Positions 33,873 to 43,163 of a DNA stretch of 64,000 nt are shown one piece after another. Source of the stretch: G963717155 sp963717155. GTDB lineage: Bacteria; Actinomycetota; Thermoleophilia; Gaiellales; JALYLC01. Below the pieces are notes generated by a model. That model worked only from the letters and a program-made list of their open reading frames with translations. It was not told where the DNA came from and did no database searches. Made by a program: the position numbers and the translations under genes. The DNA is taken from assembly GCA_963717155.1 (NCBI GenBank), contig OY970326.1, positions 5,061,423 through 5,125,422 on the forward strand, in the 5' to 3' direction. The first letter of the stretch is position 1. Every line of letters starts with the position of its first letter.

Positions 33873-34556
33873 TCACTCGCTCGCGGCGTTCAGACGGTCG
33901 CCGTCGTAGAACGGCTTGTCCGTGACGCTCGCCGTGAGCGCCTCGATCCGCGGCTCGCCCAGCACGTCGTCGATGAGCTGGGCGGGCCCGCCGAGGTAGG
34001 TCCAGGCGTAGTCGATCTCGGTCGAGACGAACCAGGCGCGGTCGTCCGGCCACCACATGTTCGCGGATCGGTCCCACTCCTCCACGGCCGATTCGAGCGC
34101 CGTCGCGATCGGTCCGCGGTAGAGGAGGTAGCTGCGGCCGGGCAGCTCGACGCGCGCCTCGACTCCCTGGTCGTCGAGGCCGCCCAACCCGTCCCACACG
34201 CAGAACCAGACGTCCCCCTCGACCTGCAGACGCTCGACGAGCGCCCGGCGGGTCTCGAGGGGGAGGCTTCCCCACTCCGGACGAGTCCCCGACCAGATCG
34301 ACGGGTAGTCGGCCGGGGCCTTCTCGCCGCGCGGTGTATCGATGAGGTGGAACTGCATCTCGGCGTGCGCGATACGGCCGTTCCGCTCCGCGACGTCGGA
34401 CCAGCGCTCGAACCCGCCGCTCGCGAGCGGCACCGGGTGGAAGATCCGCGCGTAGGCCTCGTAGCCGACGGGGATCACCGACCCGACGTCGGTGGCGAAC
34501 GGGTGGAGCCGGGGTGCGATCCACTCCGCCGCATGGGTGTCGGTGCGCCACTCCAC
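33873..34556 (-). CDS. hypothetical actinobacterial protein
   Basis: 227 residues. Tryptophan-rich motifs (VWFCVWDGLGGLDDQG, ANMWWPDDRAWFVSTEID) recall an uncharacterised actinobacterial family of similar length. GTG start at 34556. On this strand TATACT (34661-34666) may be the -10 box, giving a leader of about 100 nt that includes a 9-bp GC stem (34580-34588 with 34603-34611). Function unknown. Confidence 0.72.
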   Translation of the reverse strand: MEWRTDTHAAEWIAPRLHPFATDVGSVIPVGYEAYARIFHPVPLASGGFERWSDVAERNGRIAHAEMQFHLIDTPRGEKAPADYPSIWSGTRPEWGSLPLETRRALVERLQVEGDVWFCVWDGLGGLDDQGVEARVELPGRSYLLYRGPIATALESAVEEWDRSANMWWPDDRAWFVSTEIDYAWTYLGGPAQLIDDVLGEPRIEALTASVTDKPFYDGDRLNAASE

Positions 34557-34684
34557 GAGATCATTGTGACGATTGTGGCGGGGGCCCGGGCGAGAAACAG
34601 GGCGGGCCCCCCACGAGAACGATCGCGACCCTCATTCCCGGCCATCCCAGCCCTGCGGCGAGTATAACCCGCGTGTCGGGGGAG

Positions 34685-36136
34685 CTATCCGTCGACGAGC
34701 AGGCTCTGCACGGGGCCCAGCAGCCGCTTCGAGCGCCGAGAGACATGCGGAATCCGGACGAGCCGGTGCGTGAGCGGGGCGCCGGCCTCGAGCCGTTCGA
34801 GCTGCTCCTGCGCAGTGGGCCGCCAGTGCTCGTCGATGAGCGTCCGCGCGTCGCCCGCGACCTGCTCGAGCGGCAGCTCGAGATGCTCGGCGAACAGCCG
34901 CTGCCGCGTGGACGTCGCCAGCGCCTGGTCGTTGATGACGACGTTCACCTCGGTGTCGTTGAAGAGCGAGTGCTCGTTCAGGTTCGCCGACCCGAGCGTC
35001 AGCCAGCTGTCGTCGACGATTCCGACCTTCGCGTGGACGTACACCTTCTGTGCCTGCGGGCCGCCCGTCGTGTACAGCGTGGACGCGAGGAAGCGGCCAG
35101 CCCCGTCGTCGGCCTCGGCGAGCACGCCGAGCTGCCCCCGCGTGTCGTCGGCGCCGTTGTTCGGTCGAACCGGCAGCACGAGCACCAGCCGGAACGAGTC
35201 GTTCGGTGGGTCGAGCAGCTTGTCGCGCAGGATCCCGGTGACCTCGCTCGACCAGAGGAACTGGTTCTCGAGGTAGATCAGCTGCTGCGCGCTCCGCAGG
35301 GCGCCGAGGTACGCCTCGAGGATCGTGAACTCCCCGCGTGGGAGCGAGCGGTAGATCTTCTCGGGAACCGTGCGCACGAGCTGTGCCTCGATCCGGCCTT
35401 CATCGCGGCTCGGCGGGTGTCCCGGCTCGATCGACTCGCCCGTCACCTCGTGCCAGCGGAAGCGGAAGTGCGCGGCTGCGTCACGCGCCACCGGCCCCTC
35501 GACGAGCGAGGCCGCGTCGTGCCAGCCGAGCGAGCCGCGGTTCGGGTGGCCGGGAAGGTCGAAGCGGTCGCCGGCGAAGTCGGTGAGGTCGATCCCTCCG
35601 ATGAAGGCGCGCCGGTCGTCGATGATCACGAGCTTCTCGTGGTGGCAGTGCATCGGCCGCTCGTGGCTGTCCGCCGCGACGTGCACGCCGGGATGCCGCC
35701 CGAGGCGCCCGAGCTCCCTGACGACGTCGCCGCGTCCGGGCCTGAAGAGCGGCAGCGGTGCACCGGCCCACGCGAGCACGTACACCTCGACACGCGCGCC
35801 GAGCTCGCGCAACAGGTCACCGAGGGTGAGCGAGGGCGCGCGCTCGAGCTCGAAGGACGCCGAGAAGAACCAGCCGGCGAGAAAGACCCGTTCACGCGCC
35901 TCGCGCAGCGCCCGGACCATCTCGGGCAGCGCCTCGCCGCCGTCGACGAAGATCTCGATCGCATGCCCGGGCCGCGGCTGCCGTGCCGTTTGCGACCAGC
36001 GCGCGGGCGCGGTGTCGAGGATCGCAGCCTGGCCGACCCTCGCGAGACGTCGGCGATGGTGCATCCGCACCGCGCTCTCGACGTGGTCGCCGACCCAGCA
36101 GTCGAGCGTGTCGGCGACGTCCGCGAGGCCCGTCAT
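34685..36136 (-). CDS. phospholipase D family protein
   Basis: 483 residues with two complete HKD motifs: HHEKLVIIDDRRAFIGGIDL near residue 165 and VHAKVGIVDDSWLTLGSANL near residue 365, each His/Lys/Asp. There is no clear signal peptide. Family members hydrolyse phospholipids or transfer phosphatidyl groups (cardiolipin-synthase-like). DUF1206, PAP2 and diacylglycerol-kinase-like genes next to it favour a lipid role. ATG at 36136, six bases after the DUF1206 stop; co-transcribed. Confidence 0.9.
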   Translation of the reverse strand: MTGLADVADTLDCWVGDHVESAVRMHHRRRLARVGQAAILDTAPARWSQTARQPRPGHAIEIFVDGGEALPEMVRALREARERVFLAGWFFSASFELERAPSLTLGDLLRELGARVEVYVLAWAGAPLPLFRPGRGDVVRELGRLGRHPGVHVAADSHERPMHCHHEKLVIIDDRRAFIGGIDLTDFAGDRFDLPGHPNRGSLGWHDAASLVEGPVARDAAAHFRFRWHEVTGESIEPGHPPSRDEGRIEAQLVRTVPEKIYRSLPRGEFTILEAYLGALRSAQQLIYLENQFLWSSEVTGILRDKLLDPPNDSFRLVLVLPVRPNNGADDTRGQLGVLAEADDGAGRFLASTLYTTGGPQAQKVYVHAKVGIVDDSWLTLGSANLNEHSLFNDTEVNVVINDQALATSTRQRLFAEHLELPLEQVAGDARTLIDEHWRPTAQEQLERLEAGAPLTHRLVRIPHVSRRSKRLLGPVQSLLVDG

Positions 36137-36142
36137 GCCGAC

Positions 36143-36958
36143 CTAGATCTTGCGGTAGCGGGAGTCTGCGAGCGAGTACACGCCGAATGCGATCAGCCCG
36201 CAGGCGACGATGAACAGCATCGCGTTTCCGTACGAGTGCTGGAGCAGGCGCGCGAGCGCGCCATCGAGCCCGACCGCATCCTTCGGCGTGTAGTCGATCG
36301 CGGCCTTGATCGCGAAGATCCCGATCAGGCCGAACACGACCGCGCGCGCAAGGAGACCCGTGACGCCGAGGGCCGTGAACGCGTCGCGCTCGCCATGGCT
36401 CATCTCCATGACCTTGGAGTCGTCCAGGAACTTCCGGCTCAGGCCCTGGTAGGCCTGGTACAGCCCGATGATCAGGAAGACGACGCCGGCAGCGATCACG
36501 AGCTCGCGCCCGCCTGTCCAGCCGAGCACACCCGCGGTCGTCTTGGATGGGGTCTTCGACGCACCCGAGCCCGATCCGCGCAGGAGTGCGATCGCGATCA
36601 GGCAGAACGAGCCATAGGCGATCGCGCTTCCGAGCGCGCCGATGCGATCGAACGTGCTGTGCTTACCCGCCTCGGGCGTCGTGCCGACGATCGCCTGCGT
36701 CAACCTCCAGATCGCGTATCCGGCGAGGCCGATTGCAACGGCCAGCAGGATCCAGTGGCCGAACGGCTGGTGCGCGACGGTGCGGAGAGCGCCCTTCTGG
36801 TTTGCCGGCTGGCCGCCGACCCCCTGCGCGAGCCTGAACGCCAGCGCGCCGATCACGATGTAGATGAGCCCTCGCGCCGCGTAGCCGGTGCGTGCAAGAG
36901 CCTCGAAGAGCGGTGTCCGGGTGAATGCGCGCGCTGTGCCTTGAGCTGTCGTATTCAT
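36143..36958 (-). CDS. DUF1206 family membrane protein
   Basis: 271 residues, six predicted TM helices in three DUF1206 repeats, each starting with a Gly-Tyr/Leu-Ala-Arg-type turn (LARTGYAARGLIYIVIGALA, TFDRIGALGSAIAYGS, GLLARAVVFGLIGIF). The family is uncharacterised. ATG at 36958. Lies between PAP2 and phospholipase D genes on the same strand. Confidence 0.88.
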   Translation of the reverse strand: MNTTAQGTARAFTRTPLFEALARTGYAARGLIYIVIGALAFRLAQGVGGQPANQKGALRTVAHQPFGHWILLAVAIGLAGYAIWRLTQAIVGTTPEAGKHSTFDRIGALGSAIAYGSFCLIAIALLRGSGSGASKTPSKTTAGVLGWTGGRELVIAAGVVFLIIGLYQAYQGLSRKFLDDSKVMEMSHGERDAFTALGVTGLLARAVVFGLIGIFAIKAAIDYTPKDAVGLDGALARLLQHSYGNAMLFIVACGLIAFGVYSLADSRYRKI

Positions 36959-36987
36959 GTCGGCGTCTTGCCCCGATCTGTGAAACC

Positions 36988-37920
36988 TCACACCTGCGGC
37001 CGTGCGGCCGCGCGCCGCGGAGGCTGGACATCCTGCTCGGCGTGCGCGATCGTGGCCCCGAACTCGAGCAGCCGACCGCCGAACGCGATCGCGCAGATCG
37101 AGAACCACGCCCAGCCGAGGGCGAGCCCCGCGATCACGTCCGAGAGCCAGTGGTCGTCGAGCAGGACGCGGCTCGCGGCGACGGCGACCGCGATCCCGAC
37201 GGCACCACCGGCGAGCAGCGCTCTGGTCTTCCGTCCGCGTCGCCGGCCGAGGATGAGCGCGGCGGCGGCGTAGAACGAGGCAGCGGTGGACGAGTGCCCG
37301 CTCGGGAACGACGGTCCGAGCGTCGCTGCGAACGCGTTGAGCGTCGGGCGGGCGCGATCCGCGAGGTCCTTGATCGCGGTCGTCGCGATGTAGTTTCCGA
37401 GGATCACGGCGGTGAGGAAGAGCACGATGTGGATGCTGCGAAGCCGGCGCATCTCGACGATCACGAGCGCCACGACGAGCACCGCGATCGCCGGCGTGTC
37501 GCCGAGCTGGGTGATGGCGTGCAGGCCGAGGGTCGACAGGTGTGACGCATGTCGGTGTCCCCATCGCGCGACACCCGAGTCGGTATCGAGCAGCGCGTCG
37601 TTTCCGCGGACCAGGTAGGCGAGCGCCGCGAGGATGAGGCCACCGACGATGGTGATGCCGAGGGCGAGGGTCAGTGCCAGTCCGGTCGCGGCCTGCGGAT
37701 CTCTGCGCGCGCTCAGCCACGACCGCATGCCCGAGCTCTGGCTCGCGGCCTGCTCGACGGCTTCGACGACGTTGCCGGGAGCCGTGGGTCGAGCTTCGGG
37801 ATAGTGCGCGACGACCGTCCACGCCAAGACCCCGGCGAGAGCGGCGACTGCAAGAAGGATCAAAAGGGGCACGACAGTGGAGTGTTTCCCGTGTGCGATT
37901 CGGGGTAAACCCACCGCCAT
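36988..37920 (-). CDS. PAP2 superfamily phosphatase
   Basis: 310 residues, about six TM helices. The three PAP2 catalytic motifs are complete: KDLADRARP, SFPSGHSS and SRVLLDDHWLSD. Expected to dephosphorylate phosphatidic acid or undecaprenyl pyrophosphate at the membrane face. The ATG at 37920 overlaps the ATG of the divergent PAP2 gene, so a downstream start (for example the GTG in STVVPLL) may be real for one of them. Confidence 0.88.
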   Translation of the reverse strand: MAVGLPRIAHGKHSTVVPLLILLAVAALAGVLAWTVVAHYPEARPTAPGNVVEAVEQAASQSSGMRSWLSARRDPQAATGLALTLALGITIVGGLILAALAYLVRGNDALLDTDSGVARWGHRHASHLSTLGLHAITQLGDTPAIAVLVVALVIVEMRRLRSIHIVLFLTAVILGNYIATTAIKDLADRARPTLNAFAATLGPSFPSGHSSTAASFYAAAALILGRRRGRKTRALLAGGAVGIAVAVAASRVLLDDHWLSDVIAGLALGWAWFSICAIAFGGRLLEFGATIAHAEQDVQPPRRAAARPQV

Positions 37921-38680
37921 GTATGCATCCCCCCGAACAGCAGAGGCGTCCGGCGCGGTACTCGCACCGCGAGACCGCGGCCTCGAGCGCGGTCTCGCAG
38001 AGCGACTTCCGCGCGCCCGGCCCGTCGTGTCGTTCCTCGCGGTTGCCCTGCTCGGTCTGGTGGTGCTCGATGCCATCGCCGTGGGATTCGGGGAGCTGCT
38101 GGTGCACGTCCTCTTGCCGTTCCACGGGCTGGGCGGCCAGGACGAGCGCGTGAACGCGTGGCTGGCGGCTCACCGGGACTCCACGCTCAACACGGCGTCC
38201 TACGTCGGCTCGATGATCGGAGACGTTCCGGTGCTGCCGGTGCTCGTGACGATCGCGGTCGTCGTCCTGGCCCTGCGGCGGCAATGGCGCATCGCCGCCT
38301 TCATCCTCTGCGGGATCGTGCTCGAGCTCGCGACGTACCGCGTGGCGAGCCTGATCGTTCACCGACACCGGCCTGACGTCGTGCGGCTCGATCACCTGCC
38401 CGTGAACCAGTCGTACCCGTCCGGCCACATGGCCGCGTCGGTCGTCGTGTACGGGAGCCTCGCGCTGATCGTGACCCCGTACCTTCGAAGGTGGTGGCTC
38501 GTCGCGGCAGTCTGGGCTCTCGCGATTCTGCTGCCGATCGTCGTCGCTAGCTCGCGGATGTACCGCGGCATGCACCACCCGATCGACGTGGCATCCGGCG
38601 CGCTCATCGGTCTCGCGTGCATTTCGATCGCGCTGATCGCGACCCGCGTGAGCGGCGAGAAGGTCGAGGAGAAGGCATGA
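37919..38680 (+). CDS. PAP2 superfamily phosphatase
   Basis: 253 residues with about six TM helices. Motifs: HRHRPDV (variant of KxxxxxxRP, with the Lys position replaced), SYPSGHMAA and SRMYRGMHHPID. Likely a lipid phosphatase. ATG at 37919; the stop overlaps the diacylglycerol-kinase-like gene by ATGA, so the two are coupled: one makes diacylglycerol or a dephosphorylated lipid, the other can phosphorylate it. Confidence 0.88.
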   Translation: MYASPRTAEASGAVLAPRDRGLERGLAERLPRARPVVSFLAVALLGLVVLDAIAVGFGELLVHVLLPFHGLGGQDERVNAWLAAHRDSTLNTASYVGSMIGDVPVLPVLVTIAVVVLALRRQWRIAAFILCGIVLELATYRVASLIVHRHRPDVVRLDHLPVNQSYPSGHMAASVVVYGSLALIVTPYLRRWWLVAAVWALAILLPIVVASSRMYRGMHHPIDVASGALIGLACISIALIATRVSGEKVEEKA

Positions 38681-39549
38681 CCAGGATCGCGGTGGTGGCG
38701 CACGCCGGGAAGACACTCGACGGCGGTCTGCCCGAGCTTCGCCGCGTCCTCGCGCGGCATGGCGTCGACGATCCGTTCTGGGTCGAGGTGCCGAAGAGCC
38801 GCAAGGCGCCGAAGCAGGTTCGACGGGCGCTGAAGGCAGGTGCGGAGCTGATCTTCGTGTGGGGCGGCGACGGAATGGTGCAACGCTGCGTGGACGCCGC
38901 CGTCGGATCGAAGGCCCGGATCGCGGTGATCCCGGCAGGCACCGCCAACCTGTTCGCGACCAACCTCGGCATCCCCGGATCCATCGAGGGCGCCGTCGAG
39001 ATCGGTCTCACGGGCGCGCGCCGGAAGCTCGACGTCGGGCGGGTCAACGGCGAGGCCTTCGCCGTGATGGCGGGCCTCGGCTTCGACGCCCGCATGATCG
39101 CCGACGCCGACGGCGGCCTGAAGGATCGGCTCGGACGCGTCGCCTACATCGTCACCGGCGCGAAGAACCTGCGGGCAAAGCCGTTCGACGCGAAGATCCG
39201 GGTCGATGGCGCCAGCTGGTTCAAGGGCCCGGCGTCGTGCGTGCTGCTCGGCAACGTCGGCAAGCTGTTCGGCGGCGTGGAGGTGTTCGAGGACGCGAAG
39301 CCGGACGACGGCAAGCTCGAGCTCGGCGTCGTCACCGCCGAGGGCCCGGTGCAGCTGCTGCGCACGATGGCGCGCACGGCCGTCGGCAGCGCCGAGGCCT
39401 CGCCGTACACGCGGATGACCGAAGCGCGCTCGGTGCGCATCAAGCTCGATCGCAAGGTGCGCTACGAGCTCGACGGCGGCGATCGCACCAGGGTCAAGGC
39501 GCTACGCGTCGACATCGAGCCCGGCGCGATCGAGGTGTGCGTGCCCTGA
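38677..39549 (+). CDS. diacylglycerol/lipid kinase-like protein
   Basis: 290 residues of the DAGK_cat family: FVWGGDGMVQRCVDAA (normally GGDGT) and the following VIPAGTANLFATNLGIP, then the beta-sandwich domain ending with ELDGGDRTRVKALRVDIEPG. The Thr to Met change in the nucleotide loop is the only visible oddity. It should phosphorylate diacylglycerol or a sphingosine-like lipid. ATGA overlap with the PAP2 gene. Confidence 0.9.
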   Translation: MTRIAVVAHAGKTLDGGLPELRRVLARHGVDDPFWVEVPKSRKAPKQVRRALKAGAELIFVWGGDGMVQRCVDAAVGSKARIAVIPAGTANLFATNLGIPGSIEGAVEIGLTGARRKLDVGRVNGEAFAVMAGLGFDARMIADADGGLKDRLGRVAYIVTGAKNLRAKPFDAKIRVDGASWFKGPASCVLLGNVGKLFGGVEVFEDAKPDDGKLELGVVTAEGPVQLLRTMARTAVGSAEASPYTRMTEARSVRIKLDRKVRYELDGGDRTRVKALRVDIEPGAIEVCVP

Positions 39550-39551
39550 GC

Positions 39552-39911
39552 ATGCCGTTCGTTGTCGCAACAGAGGCGCACGTCATCTCTGAAAGAACGC
39601 CGCTGTCTCTGGCCTCGGGCGATGTCGTCACGGTCGGTCGTCGGGACGCCGAGTGGCCTGCCTTCGTCTTCGTCACTTCTGTCAGCGGCTCGGGCTGGGT
39701 GCCGGCTCGCCATCTGTCGGCCGATGCAGGGCGAGCGGTTGTGGAGACGCCCTACACCACCACCGAGCTTGCGACCGAGAGCGGCGAGATCCTCGAAGTC
39801 CTGGTTCGCGACGACCAGTCCGGGTGGCTCTGGTGTCGCTCGACCGATGGGCACGAGGGCTGGGTACCGAACCGCACCGTCGAGGCCGCCGCTCGTTCCG
39901 AGAACCCGTAG
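39552..39911 (+). CDS. tandem variant SH3 domain protein
   Basis: 119 residues made of two SH3-like halves: LASGDVVTVGRRDAEWPAFV ... GSGWVPARHL and ATESGEILEVLVRDDQSGWL ... GHEGWVPNRTVE. Each half ends in the same GWVP turn. Similar proteins are annotated as ligand-binding protein SH3. Two bases after the kinase stop; probably co-transcribed. Role unknown. Confidence 0.8.
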   Translation: MPFVVATEAHVISERTPLSLASGDVVTVGRRDAEWPAFVFVTSVSGSGWVPARHLSADAGRAVVETPYTTTELATESGEILEVLVRDDQSGWLWCRSTDGHEGWVPNRTVEAAARSENP

Positions 39912-39916
39912 GGCTT

Positions 39917-41551
39917 CTAGGCGGAAAGCTCCCGCTCGTGGAGGAGCGCGAGCAGCGGGCCGTCGTCGTCCGCCGTGCCGCTGCTCCTGATCGTGACGTG
40001 CGCGTCGCGCTCGGAGATGTCGAGCACCGCGATCGAGTTGTCGAAGGTCGGCCCGGAGACCAGCTTCCAGGCCGCCGTTGGACGCTTGACGCCCGCGAGG
40101 CGGGCGAGGCCGCCGGCGATGCCCGCGAGCGGGCGGCTGTGCATCACGCGGACGACCCGCCGCTCCTTCGCCGAGAGCGGGTTGCGGAACGGCGAGCAGA
40201 CGACCTGCCAGATGCGGCTCCGCTGGGAGTCGCCGACGTCGATCTCGGCGATCGAGGCGGTGTGCACGTCGCCACCGATCAGCGTGATCGTGGACGGCGC
40301 CCCTGGCCCCGTCGAGAGGTCGGCGAGCAGCTCGACCATCGTCGCGAACGAGCGCTGGAACGCCGCCCAGTGCTCGAGGTCGAGCGCGCGGCGCAGCTTC
40401 TCGGCCGGCCGTATCGCGATGCGTCCCCAGGCCCCGGCACAGACCGCCTCGTTCCACGCCTCGAGCTCGTGAATGCCTCCCGTCATGAACACGGGCAGGG
40501 TGCTCGCGAAGATCAGGTGGTCGTAGTCGCCGCGCGCGTGCTCGACGATCCAGTCCCACTCCTCTGCGTCGACCATGTCGCGCCGGCCATCGGCGAGCAC
40601 CCGCGCTGCACGTGAGTCGACGACCACGAGGCGCGTCTTGCCGAAGTCGCGGTGGAACGCCCAGCGGCTCGCCGCCGACTCGCGGTCGGCCATGTGCGCG
40701 AACGCTCGCAGCCGCGGGCCTCCGTCCTCATCCGCTCTGAGCGCCGCGTACAGCGGGTCCTCGGCGAGCTCCGGTGGGGCGAGGTTCCCGAGGTGCTGGT
40801 AGAGCCAGTAGGACATGAACGCGCCGACGATGCGCTCCTCCCACCAGGGCAAGGCGCGTATCTCTTCGATCCAGCTCCAGGAGATGTTCCAGTCGTCGCG
40901 CACGTCGTGGTCGTCGAAGATCATCGTGCTCGGGACCGTCGAGAGCAGCCAGCGGAGGTCGGGGTCGTCCCACGACTCCCGGTAGAGCCGCGTGTACTCC
41001 TCGAAGTCGGCCACCTCCTCGCCGGGCGGCTGCGACAGGTCTCGCCGCGAGCGGGCGAATGCGAGGGTCTCGGGCGAGAGCTCGTCGGCGTACATCTGGT
41101 CGCCCAGCAACAGCAGGCAATCGGGCCACGGCTCCCGCTGCTTCTGGAGGCGCTTCGAGAACGCCCAGAGGGCGTCGATCCCGACCCCCTTCGGGTTCTC
41201 GGAGCTCGAGAGCGTGTACGGCAGCTCCTCCGGCGCGCCGATCCTGCATGACCCGAACACGAGGCGGGCCTGACGCTCGTGGTTCCGCGTGTAGATCGTG
41301 CTCGGCGGTCGCCCGTCCTCGGGCGGCCAGACCTGCCGGCCGTCGAGCCGGACGTCGTACGGCGTGGCCGTCGCCGGCTCGAGATCGTCGATCACGACCA
41401 GCGCGTAGTGGTGGCCCTCGACGTGGAACGTCCGCTCGCGGTGGCCGAGGACCGTCACCTCGCACGGCGCGTCCGTCTCGACCCAGACGGTGGCCTGGGT
41501 GCTTCCGACGTAGCGCAGGAGCGGGCCGACAAGGAGGTTCGCCATCGGCAT
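39917..41551 (-). CDS. PhoD-like metallophosphatase
   Basis: 544 residues. N-terminal beta domain (GPLLRYVGSTQATVWVETDA), then a metallophosphoesterase core: FGSCRIG, LLLLGDQMYADE, STMIFDDHDVRDDWN, IGGDVHTASIAEI. These are the PhoD-family metal ligands (Asp, His, Asp-His-Asp). There is no Tat signal at the N-terminus, so it may act inside the cell on phosphodiesters. ATG at 41551. Convergent with the SH3 gene. Confidence 0.9.
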   Translation of the reverse strand: MPMANLLVGPLLRYVGSTQATVWVETDAPCEVTVLGHRERTFHVEGHHYALVVIDDLEPATATPYDVRLDGRQVWPPEDGRPPSTIYTRNHERQARLVFGSCRIGAPEELPYTLSSSENPKGVGIDALWAFSKRLQKQREPWPDCLLLLGDQMYADELSPETLAFARSRRDLSQPPGEEVADFEEYTRLYRESWDDPDLRWLLSTVPSTMIFDDHDVRDDWNISWSWIEEIRALPWWEERIVGAFMSYWLYQHLGNLAPPELAEDPLYAALRADEDGGPRLRAFAHMADRESAASRWAFHRDFGKTRLVVVDSRAARVLADGRRDMVDAEEWDWIVEHARGDYDHLIFASTLPVFMTGGIHELEAWNEAVCAGAWGRIAIRPAEKLRRALDLEHWAAFQRSFATMVELLADLSTGPGAPSTITLIGGDVHTASIAEIDVGDSQRSRIWQVVCSPFRNPLSAKERRVVRVMHSRPLAGIAGGLARLAGVKRPTAAWKLVSGPTFDNSIAVLDISERDAHVTIRSSGTADDDGPLLALLHERELSA

Positions 41552-41582
41552 GCGACCCTACACCGGGCGCGCGTCTCGAGCT

Positions 41583-42416
41583 TCAGCCAAGCGCCAGCAC
41601 GATCACGGCGATCAGCGTGAGCACGACGCCGACGTACTGCACGAGACGGAGGCGCTCGGCGAGCACGACGACGCCGAGTGCGGCCGCGAGCGTCGCGAAC
41701 TGGGCGCCGGTGACCGAGGCGACGGCGATCGGCCCGAGCGCAACCGCAGTCGCGAACAGCGTGAACGCGAGGACGTCGATGCTGCCGAGCGTGATCGTCG
41801 CGCGGCGCATCGACGGTCCGAGCGCGAGCGGCTGGCGGTGCGCGACGAGCCACAGCCCGAGCAGCGCAAGCGCGGCGGCGCGACTCGTCAGCACGACGCC
41901 CAGCGGTGAGATGCCGGTGGCCTCGCCGTAACAGACGAACGTCGCGCCGTAGGCGGCCGCGCTGGCAAGCGCCCAGCCTGCTCCGGCGGCGCCGCGCGCG
42001 CCGCGATCGGACGCGGCGAGCGATCCGCCGAGGACGGCCAGGACGAGACCGATCGCGGTCAACGCGCCGACGCCCTGCCCCAGCACGAGGATGCCGATCA
42101 CGGCGGCGATCCCGCCCTCGAGGCCGACGAGCGGCGCGACGATCGAGAGGTTCCCGCGGCGCAGCGCGAGCAGGAAGAACGCGTTGCCGGCCAGGTAGCA
42201 CGGCGCGGACGCGAGCGCCATTCCGAGCGACCGGAGGTCGGGGAGCTCGGCCGGCAGCCCATGCCACGCGTACCAGACGGGGAGCCCGACGAGCAGTCCG
42301 GCGAGGAGCGACCAGACGAGCGCGGGGACGGCGGGGATGTTCCGCGCGATCCGCATCGAGATGAGGTTGTCGATCGCCCAGCAGAGCGCGGCGGCGAGCC
42401 CGAATGCGACGGTCAT
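41583..42416 (-). CDS. EamA/DMT family transporter
   Basis: 277 residues, ten TM helices in two EamA halves (LAAALCWAIDNLISMRIARN and GWALASAAAYGATFVCYGEA). Likely a metabolite exporter. AGGAGGAG directly upstream of the ATG at 42416 is a near-perfect ribosome-binding site. It is transcribed away from the CGNR regulator gene, a common transporter/regulator pairing. Confidence 0.9.
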   Translation of the reverse strand: MTVAFGLAAALCWAIDNLISMRIARNIPAVPALVWSLLAGLLVGLPVWYAWHGLPAELPDLRSLGMALASAPCYLAGNAFFLLALRRGNLSIVAPLVGLEGGIAAVIGILVLGQGVGALTAIGLVLAVLGGSLAASDRGARGAAGAGWALASAAAYGATFVCYGEATGISPLGVVLTSRAAALALLGLWLVAHRQPLALGPSMRRATITLGSIDVLAFTLFATAVALGPIAVASVTGAQFATLAAALGVVVLAERLRLVQYVGVVLTLIAVIVLALG

Positions 42417-42441
42417 GGCTCCTCCTGTCGCTCGAAGATAT

Positions 42442-42514
42442 GACCAGTGTTCTGGTTAGACGGTCTAGAGGATATGCCCGTCCCACTGACCTGTCAAACA
42501 TGTAGATGGTTAGA
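42442..42514. promoter_or_regulatory. EamA/CGNR divergent control region
   Basis: It holds an inverted repeat ACCAG-TGTT-CTGGT (42442-42455), a direct repeat TGGTTAGA at 42452-42459 and 42507-42514, and, on the minus strand, TTGACA (42492-42497) with a weak -10 CATATC (42470-42475) that could drive the transporter gene. On the plus strand TAGCAT (42523-42528) lies eight bases before the CGNR ATG, implying a leaderless message. Likely target of the CGNR protein. Confidence 0.45.
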
Positions 42515-42536
42515 GCGCGTGGTAGCATTCGGGTCG

Positions 42537-43118
42537 ATGACCGAGATCGAACGCCCCGCTCCCGACCGGCTCGAGCTGATCCGCGCGTTCGTGAACACGC
42601 GTGACGTGGAGCAGCAGACCGACTCGCTGACGACGCCCGAGGCGCTCCGCAGCTGGCTTGCGGAGCACGAGCTGATCGAGCCGCGTGCGCGCGTTGGCGC
42701 AGCCGACCTGGCAGCCGCGATCGCGCTGCGCGAGGCGTTTCGCGCCCTGCTCGTCGCGAACGCCGTGGACGAGCCTCCGCCGGCCCATGCGATCGCCGTG
42801 CTGAACGCGGCGAGCGCCGAGTACGCGCTCGCGCCACATCTGGATCCCCTCGCACGATCGACGATCGTCAGCCCGGCGACCGGTGTTGGGCACGCACTCG
42901 GCGTGCTGCTCGCGGTGATGCACGAGGAGATCGCGTCCGGCCGCTGGATCCGCCTCAAGGCCTGCGTCGAGGACTCCTGCCACTGGGCGTTCTACGACAC
43001 GAGCCGGAACCACTCGTCGCGCTGGTGCCAGATGGGCGTGTGCGGCAACCGCAGCAAGAACCGCGCGTACTACGCGCGTCGGCGCGAGCAGGCCGTGCGG
43101 CTGCCCGATGAGGTTTGA
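42537..43118 (+). CDS. CGNR zinc-finger (ABATE domain) regulator
   Basis: 193 residues. N-terminal ABATE domain (ELIRAFVNTRDVEQQTDSL) predicted to bind a stress-type ligand; C-terminal CGNR treble-clef finger with C in KACVEDSCHWAFYD and CQMGVCGNRSKNRAYYARRR (four Cys). Predicted DNA-binding regulator of the adjacent EamA gene. ATG at 42537. Confidence 0.9.
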   Translation: MTEIERPAPDRLELIRAFVNTRDVEQQTDSLTTPEALRSWLAEHELIEPRARVGAADLAAAIALREAFRALLVANAVDEPPPAHAIAVLNAASAEYALAPHLDPLARSTIVSPATGVGHALGVLLAVMHEEIASGRWIRLKACVEDSCHWAFYDTSRNHSSRWCQMGVCGNRSKNRAYYARRREQAVRLPDEV

Positions 43119-43163
43119 GCCCTCTCCTGGTCATTAGGGTCAAACACGAAGGAGGATCGGGCG

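Noticed and set aside
36143..38716. Minus-strand frame continuing upstream of DUF1206 across the PAP2 genes (857 codons)
   Set aside because: Only the final 271 codons from ATG 36958 look like protein; the upstream part is antisense or out of frame to the PAP2 genes.
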